64,000 nucleotides of DNA from Kordia periserrulae (GTDB taxonomy: Bacteria; Bacteroidota; Bacteroidia; Flavobacteriales; Flavobacteriaceae). The stretch spans positions 124,001 through 188,000 of the forward strand of contig NZ_QBKT01000004.1 of assembly GCF_003054265.1 (NCBI RefSeq). Direction: 5' to 3'. Below the pieces are notes generated by a model that saw only the letters and a program-made list of their open reading frames with translations, had not been told where the DNA came from and did not search any database. Made by a program: the position numbers and the translations under genes. Each line of letters begins with the position of its first letter. The stretch's first letter is position 1. Shown here piece by piece: positions 61,053-64,000 of this stretch.

Positions 61053-61060
61053 TATTTTTG
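61053..61060 (+). promoter_or_regulatory. -7 box of the EamA gene
   Basis: TATTTTTG, an exact TAnnTTTG match, about 18 nt before the ATG at 61079. It supports the ATG over an in-frame TTG at 61058, which lies inside the box. Confidence 0.6.
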
Positions 61061-61078
61061 CGCTTTACTTTTTTGCAC

Positions 61079-61969
61079 ATGAAGCCAATCTCGTCTAGAG
61101 TCCTCATTATTCTTGCGTTTATCGCGATTTACATTATTTGGGGAAGTACGTATTTGATGAACAAAATTGCGGTTACAGAGTTGCCGGCGTTCTTTTTAGC
61201 ATCCTTTCGTTTTTTATGTGCCAGCGTATTATTGTTTGGAATTGCTGCCCTTTCGGGGAAAAAACTCACCATTACCAAACGTCAACTTCGAAACTCCATT
61301 TTTGTCGCTTTTCTATTTATGGTGTCAGGAAACGGATTGTTTGTGTGGGCATTAAAGTTCTTAGATAGCGGATTTGCCGCTTTATTAGCGTCTACACAAC
61401 CACTTTTTGTATTGCTATTGATGCGATTAATTGATAAAAAACGCATGCGTCAAAAGTCCATCATTGGAATCGTTTTCGGAATTGTGGGTATGTATCTCTT
61501 GGTAAGTCAACGCGAATTGGTTACGGATGAAGACACCTTGCTAGGAATCTTCATCATATTCTCTTGTGTGATAGGCTGGAGTTACGCCAGCGTGTTTGTA
61601 TCCAAAGCCGATTTGCCTAAAAATCATCTCATCAGTACAGGCTATCAAATGGGTATTGCCTGTTGTATGTTGGCAATTATAAGTCTGCTAATAGGCGAGG
61701 AGTGGACATCTCCATTGGCGTGGAGCACCGATGTACAATGGTCAATGGCATTGCTGATTATTTTTGGAAGTTTGGTAGCATTTACCGCATTCAATTATCT
61801 CTTAAAACAAGTTTCTACCGAAAAAGTTGCGACGGCTTCCTATGTAAATCCCGTTGTAGCCTTATTTTTAGGTTGGTGGATTTTAGACGAAACACTCACC
61901 ACACAATCGCTCATTGCTGCGGGAATCTTATTGATTGGCGTGTATTTTATTACCTCGCGGAAGCGGTAA
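61079..61969 (+). CDS. EamA-family (DMT) transporter
   Basis: A 296-aa membrane protein with ten hydrophobic helices in two EamA repeats: IAIYIIWGSTYLMNKIAVTE starts the first, and GWSYASVFVSKADLPKN the second. GSTYLMNKIA and ASTQPLFVLLLMRL are family patterns. Probably a metabolite exporter (amino acids, nucleosides or similar). The last segment TASYVNPVVALFLGWWILDE is characteristic. Confidence 0.93.
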   Translation: MKPISSRVLIILAFIAIYIIWGSTYLMNKIAVTELPAFFLASFRFLCASVLLFGIAALSGKKLTITKRQLRNSIFVAFLFMVSGNGLFVWALKFLDSGFAALLASTQPLFVLLLMRLIDKKRMRQKSIIGIVFGIVGMYLLVSQRELVTDEDTLLGIFIIFSCVIGWSYASVFVSKADLPKNHLISTGYQMGIACCMLAIISLLIGEEWTSPLAWSTDVQWSMALLIIFGSLVAFTAFNYLLKQVSTEKVATASYVNPVVALFLGWWILDETLTTQSLIAAGILLIGVYFITSRKR

Positions 61970-62035
61970 GTCAATTTTAAAAAAGGTTTGAAATATTTTC
62001 TGTATTTTGTGAGTGTATTCAACAACAACTACACC

Positions 62036-62965
62036 ATGCAAAATGAAGATTTATATCACGTTTTAGATTTAATATACAACCGTTTTGATGCTTTTCAAGT
62101 ACTTTGGAGCATCTATACCACCGTAGTTATTGGACTTATTGCAGCCATGATTTCATTTCCAAAACATGTGTCTTCATCATTGGCGCGTGTTATTGTTATT
62201 ATCGGATTTGCTGTTTTTGCGTATGCAAATTATGGCGCATTGCATGATGTAAACGAAGAACGACGAATTCTTTACAAAGAAGCAGATGCAATTGCGACTG
62301 AACTTCAACAAAAAACAGGTGAAAAACGTAACTTATATGCACTTGTGCAAATTGACCAAGGGCAAAAAGGGCAGAAACTAGAGAAAGTACAGCGTAAAAA
62401 TAAGTTACTACTATTTCACACAGTTTTAGACGGTTTGATGATTCTTCTCATTTGGTTTGTTCCGAAAACACTTGTGGCGTTGCGACCGTTTAAATCGATT
62501 TCAGAAACTCGAATTTACATCAAAGGTTCTAAATTGCCCGATCCAAAAATCAGTTGGAATCAACTCAGTAAAATTTGGATTTTAGAAGAAGAAGTCAACG
62601 TAAACATCAACTCAAAACAGGCTTCAAAAGTTGTTGGCGTAAAAATCCCCAAAGGATTTAAGTTTGATTTGTCAACAATTCCTAGATTTTTGTGGGGACT
62701 TGTCGCGCCATTTGAGCTTTCCATCATTGCGCCTTTGGTACATGATTTTCTATATGTCAACAAAGGAAAATTAAAAATCAACAATCAAAAAATGCTAAGT
62801 CTTGCCAATGATTCTGAGGAAGGCGAAATCATTCATATCAGCAGGCACGAGGCAGATTCTATCTTTTTAGAACACATGAAATTAGAAGGCGTCGGATTCT
62901 TAAAACGTTGGATTGCATACTTTGGCGTTCGTTTAATTGGTGGAATATTTTGGAAGGAGAGCTAA
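62036..62965 (+). CDS. membrane DUF1353 protein
   Basis: A 309-aa protein. Three hydrophobic helices (~20-40, 50-70, 125-145) come first; a C-terminal DUF1353 domain (~200-300) has PKGFKFDLSTIPRFLWGLVA, PLVHDFLY and RHEADSIFLEHMKLEG. DUF1353 is found in phages and bacteria; the His and Asp residues suggest a hydrolase. The ATG at 62036 was chosen; the earlier in-frame stretch is not conserved-looking. Function unknown. Confidence 0.85.
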   Translation: MQNEDLYHVLDLIYNRFDAFQVLWSIYTTVVIGLIAAMISFPKHVSSSLARVIVIIGFAVFAYANYGALHDVNEERRILYKEADAIATELQQKTGEKRNLYALVQIDQGQKGQKLEKVQRKNKLLLFHTVLDGLMILLIWFVPKTLVALRPFKSISETRIYIKGSKLPDPKISWNQLSKIWILEEEVNVNINSKQASKVVGVKIPKGFKFDLSTIPRFLWGLVAPFELSIIAPLVHDFLYVNKGKLKINNQKMLSLANDSEEGEIIHISRHEADSIFLEHMKLEGVGFLKRWIAYFGVRLIGGIFWKES

Positions 62966-63624
62966 GTTGAACGAAGCATTGTTTTCTAACAACTTTCTCA
63001 TAAAACGGAATTCATACATTCAACAAATAAAATCAAAATAAAGTATAACCTTGTACAATCCTTACTTTCGGTTGATTAATCTTTCTTTTCGGTTACATAA
63101 AGAATCTTTTGCTCAAAACAATCCTAAAATTCGGTTCAACAATAGAAGCGAAGCGGTTCATTCATCAATTTTTAGAGTTGTTTATTATTTCCCTTCGGTT
63201 GCACAAGCCCTTAATTTCTATAAAACATCCAAAACAAAGATTACACAACCTCAAAGAACCTATCATCAACCGCTTTTATGGGGTTCTGTTAGGGGTAACA
63301 ATCTTAATATGACCGTTTTTGTTTTGTGTTTAATCGCTCTGAGATATTGATGAAGCGTTATTTGTGCTCAAATTTTAAAAAAAAGTTATTACTAGAAAGT
63401 TTCTTCACGAAAGGTAATAGAATAATTTTTACACAAGTGACGCCTGCACTGAGCTTGCCGAAGTGTAGGAGGGAAGTGGAATAGTCGTTGAATAGGATAA
63501 GTATTACTTAATTTTTTAGTTTATGAAGTTTTTTATAAAATATTACTTGTTAAAAATTAGTATATTTAGTTATTATTTTAATAATTTCAAATTTTCAATT
63601 ATATCACTATTTCTAAATAAAAAT
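62966..63624. other. non-coding region with short repeats
   Basis: No credible gene. CGCTTCGCT occurs inverted at 63147, and several TTCGGTT-like motifs lie at 63066-63195. CACTGAGCTTGCCGAAGTG (63447-63465) is a short imperfect palindrome of a kind repeated in many genomes. The two frames of 67-100 aa begin with TTG and cross these repeats, so I did not accept them. Confidence 0.5.
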
Positions 63625-63828
63625 ATGAATAAATACGAATTAAAAATTGTATCGGTTATTGATAATTCATCAATTGTTTTATTACAATCGTTTCTTTATG
63701 CTAACAATGAAAGTACAGCAAATATTATGGCAGATAATATTTTTAACAGTTATCTAGATAATAGCAATTGTACAGAATATTATGAAGGTATTATAGTTCA
63801 AAAACAATTAAATATAATTGAAAACTAG
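63625..63828 (+). CDS. small protein of unknown function, 67 aa
   Basis: Starts MNKYELKIVSVIDNSSIVLL and continues with QSFLYANNESTANIMADNIF. The alternating pattern suggests a small alpha/beta domain. No signal peptide from this start. The region is unusually AT-rich. It lies 12 bp upstream of another gene of unknown function on the same strand, so the two may form an operon. Family not recognised. Confidence 0.6.
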   Translation: MNKYELKIVSVIDNSSIVLLQSFLYANNESTANIMADNIFNSYLDNSNCTEYYEGIIVQKQLNIIEN

Positions 63829-63840
63829 ACTATAAAATGA

Positions 63841-64000
63841 ATGAAGAAAAAAGAGATTGAACCTGTAGAGCTTATTAAAATTGAACAATTATTTCAAGAT
63901 AAAGATTGGGAAATTGAACCAGATTTAGATATTAGGACATCATTATATCAAAAATTTGTTGATAGGTACGAAAGGATTAAAAAGACTGACAGAACATTGT
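63841..64000 (+). CDS. unknown protein, N-terminal fragment cut by the window edge
   Basis: The frame MKKKEIEPVELIKIEQLFQD continues open to the end (about 53 residues: ...DIRTSLYQKFVDRYERIKKT...). It is Lys- and Glu-rich and helical. It follows the 67-aa gene by 12 bp. What it encodes cannot be decided from this fragment. Confidence 0.6.
   Translation, partial: MKKKEIEPVELIKIEQLFQDKDWEIEPDLDIRTSLYQKFVDRYERIKKTDRTL

Noticed and set aside
63051-63350. Frames of 67 to 100 aa on the plus strand
   Set aside because: They begin with TTG, cross inverted CGCTTCGCT and TTCGGTT-like repeats, and read as low-complexity text without a recognisable fold.

Overview
The window is AT-rich DNA from a marine-type flavobacterium (Bacteroidota, Flavobacteriaceae, probably close to Kordia). 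Evidence: promoters of the Bacteroidota type (TAnnTTTG -7 box, TTG -33 box), a PorV2-like type IX secretion protein, a Bacteroidota-type class I lanthipeptide leader, bacillithiol genes (bshA and a YfiT-like transferase), a fused E1 alpha/beta 2-oxoacid dehydrogenase, WG-repeat and DUF4105 proteins, and many short secreted proteins. Most of it reads as chromosomal backbone. I see no rRNA, tRNA, CRISPR array, prophage or intact transposase gene.

Layout. 0-3.5 kb: the end of a CCG-domain Fe-S protein, small secreted proteins and an orphan lanthipeptide precursor. 3.5-7.6 kb: a GH3/beta-lactamase fusion and bshA. 7.9-11.6 kb: a methyltransferase and a CapK-like/WcaJ-like polysaccharide pair. 11.8-18.1 kb: DUF4105, PorV2, pssA, lptB and a kdsD-tatC-AhpD-like operon. 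18.2-23.4 kb: recQ, then a TPR histidine kinase with its response regulator. 23.9-31.4 kb: housekeeping and stress genes (cyclophilin-FKBP, bacillithiol transferase, thioredoxin-like, csaA, WG repeats, mutS2, ung). 32.4-35.4 kb: a four-gene operon (SUI1-like, DUF1835, nucleoside phosphorylase, cytosolic substrate-binding-like protein). 35.7-38.9 kb: a 2OG-Fe(II) dioxygenase and the fused E1. 39.0-44.0 kb: two convergent modules, each a membrane LytTR regulator plus a membrane effector. 44.1-47.6 kb: a BlaI - M56/M23 - M23/LysM cell-wall cluster. 47.7-51.9 kb: an amphipathic 86-aa peptide, an M50/TPR protein and a GntR-PD40-YwqK-YwqK operon. 52.0-54.2 kb: an ene-reductase/alcohol dehydrogenase pair. 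54.5-64 kb: a transglutaminase, a large unknown protein, a leucine-rich-repeat lipoprotein, an HPF-like protein, a reductase, an EamA exporter, DUF1353, and a very AT-rich right end with two unknown genes, the last one cut by the window edge.

The most distinctive things are: (1) a family of ~210-bp MITE-like repeats (three copies), one of which sits at the 3' end of a gene and supplies its stop codon, with a reconstructable empty site; (2) the orphan lanthipeptide precursor; (3) a GH3 domain that seems to have lost its catalytic residues but is fused to an intact serine beta-lactamase fold; (4) a BlaI-controlled M56 sensor protease fused to an M23 peptidase; (5) a 20-21-bp-period direct-repeat array next to a LytTR gene, a candidate operator; (6) five genes whose -7 box lies exactly 4 nt before the ATG, suggesting leaderless mRNAs. 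All calls come from reading the sequence; no database search was possible.
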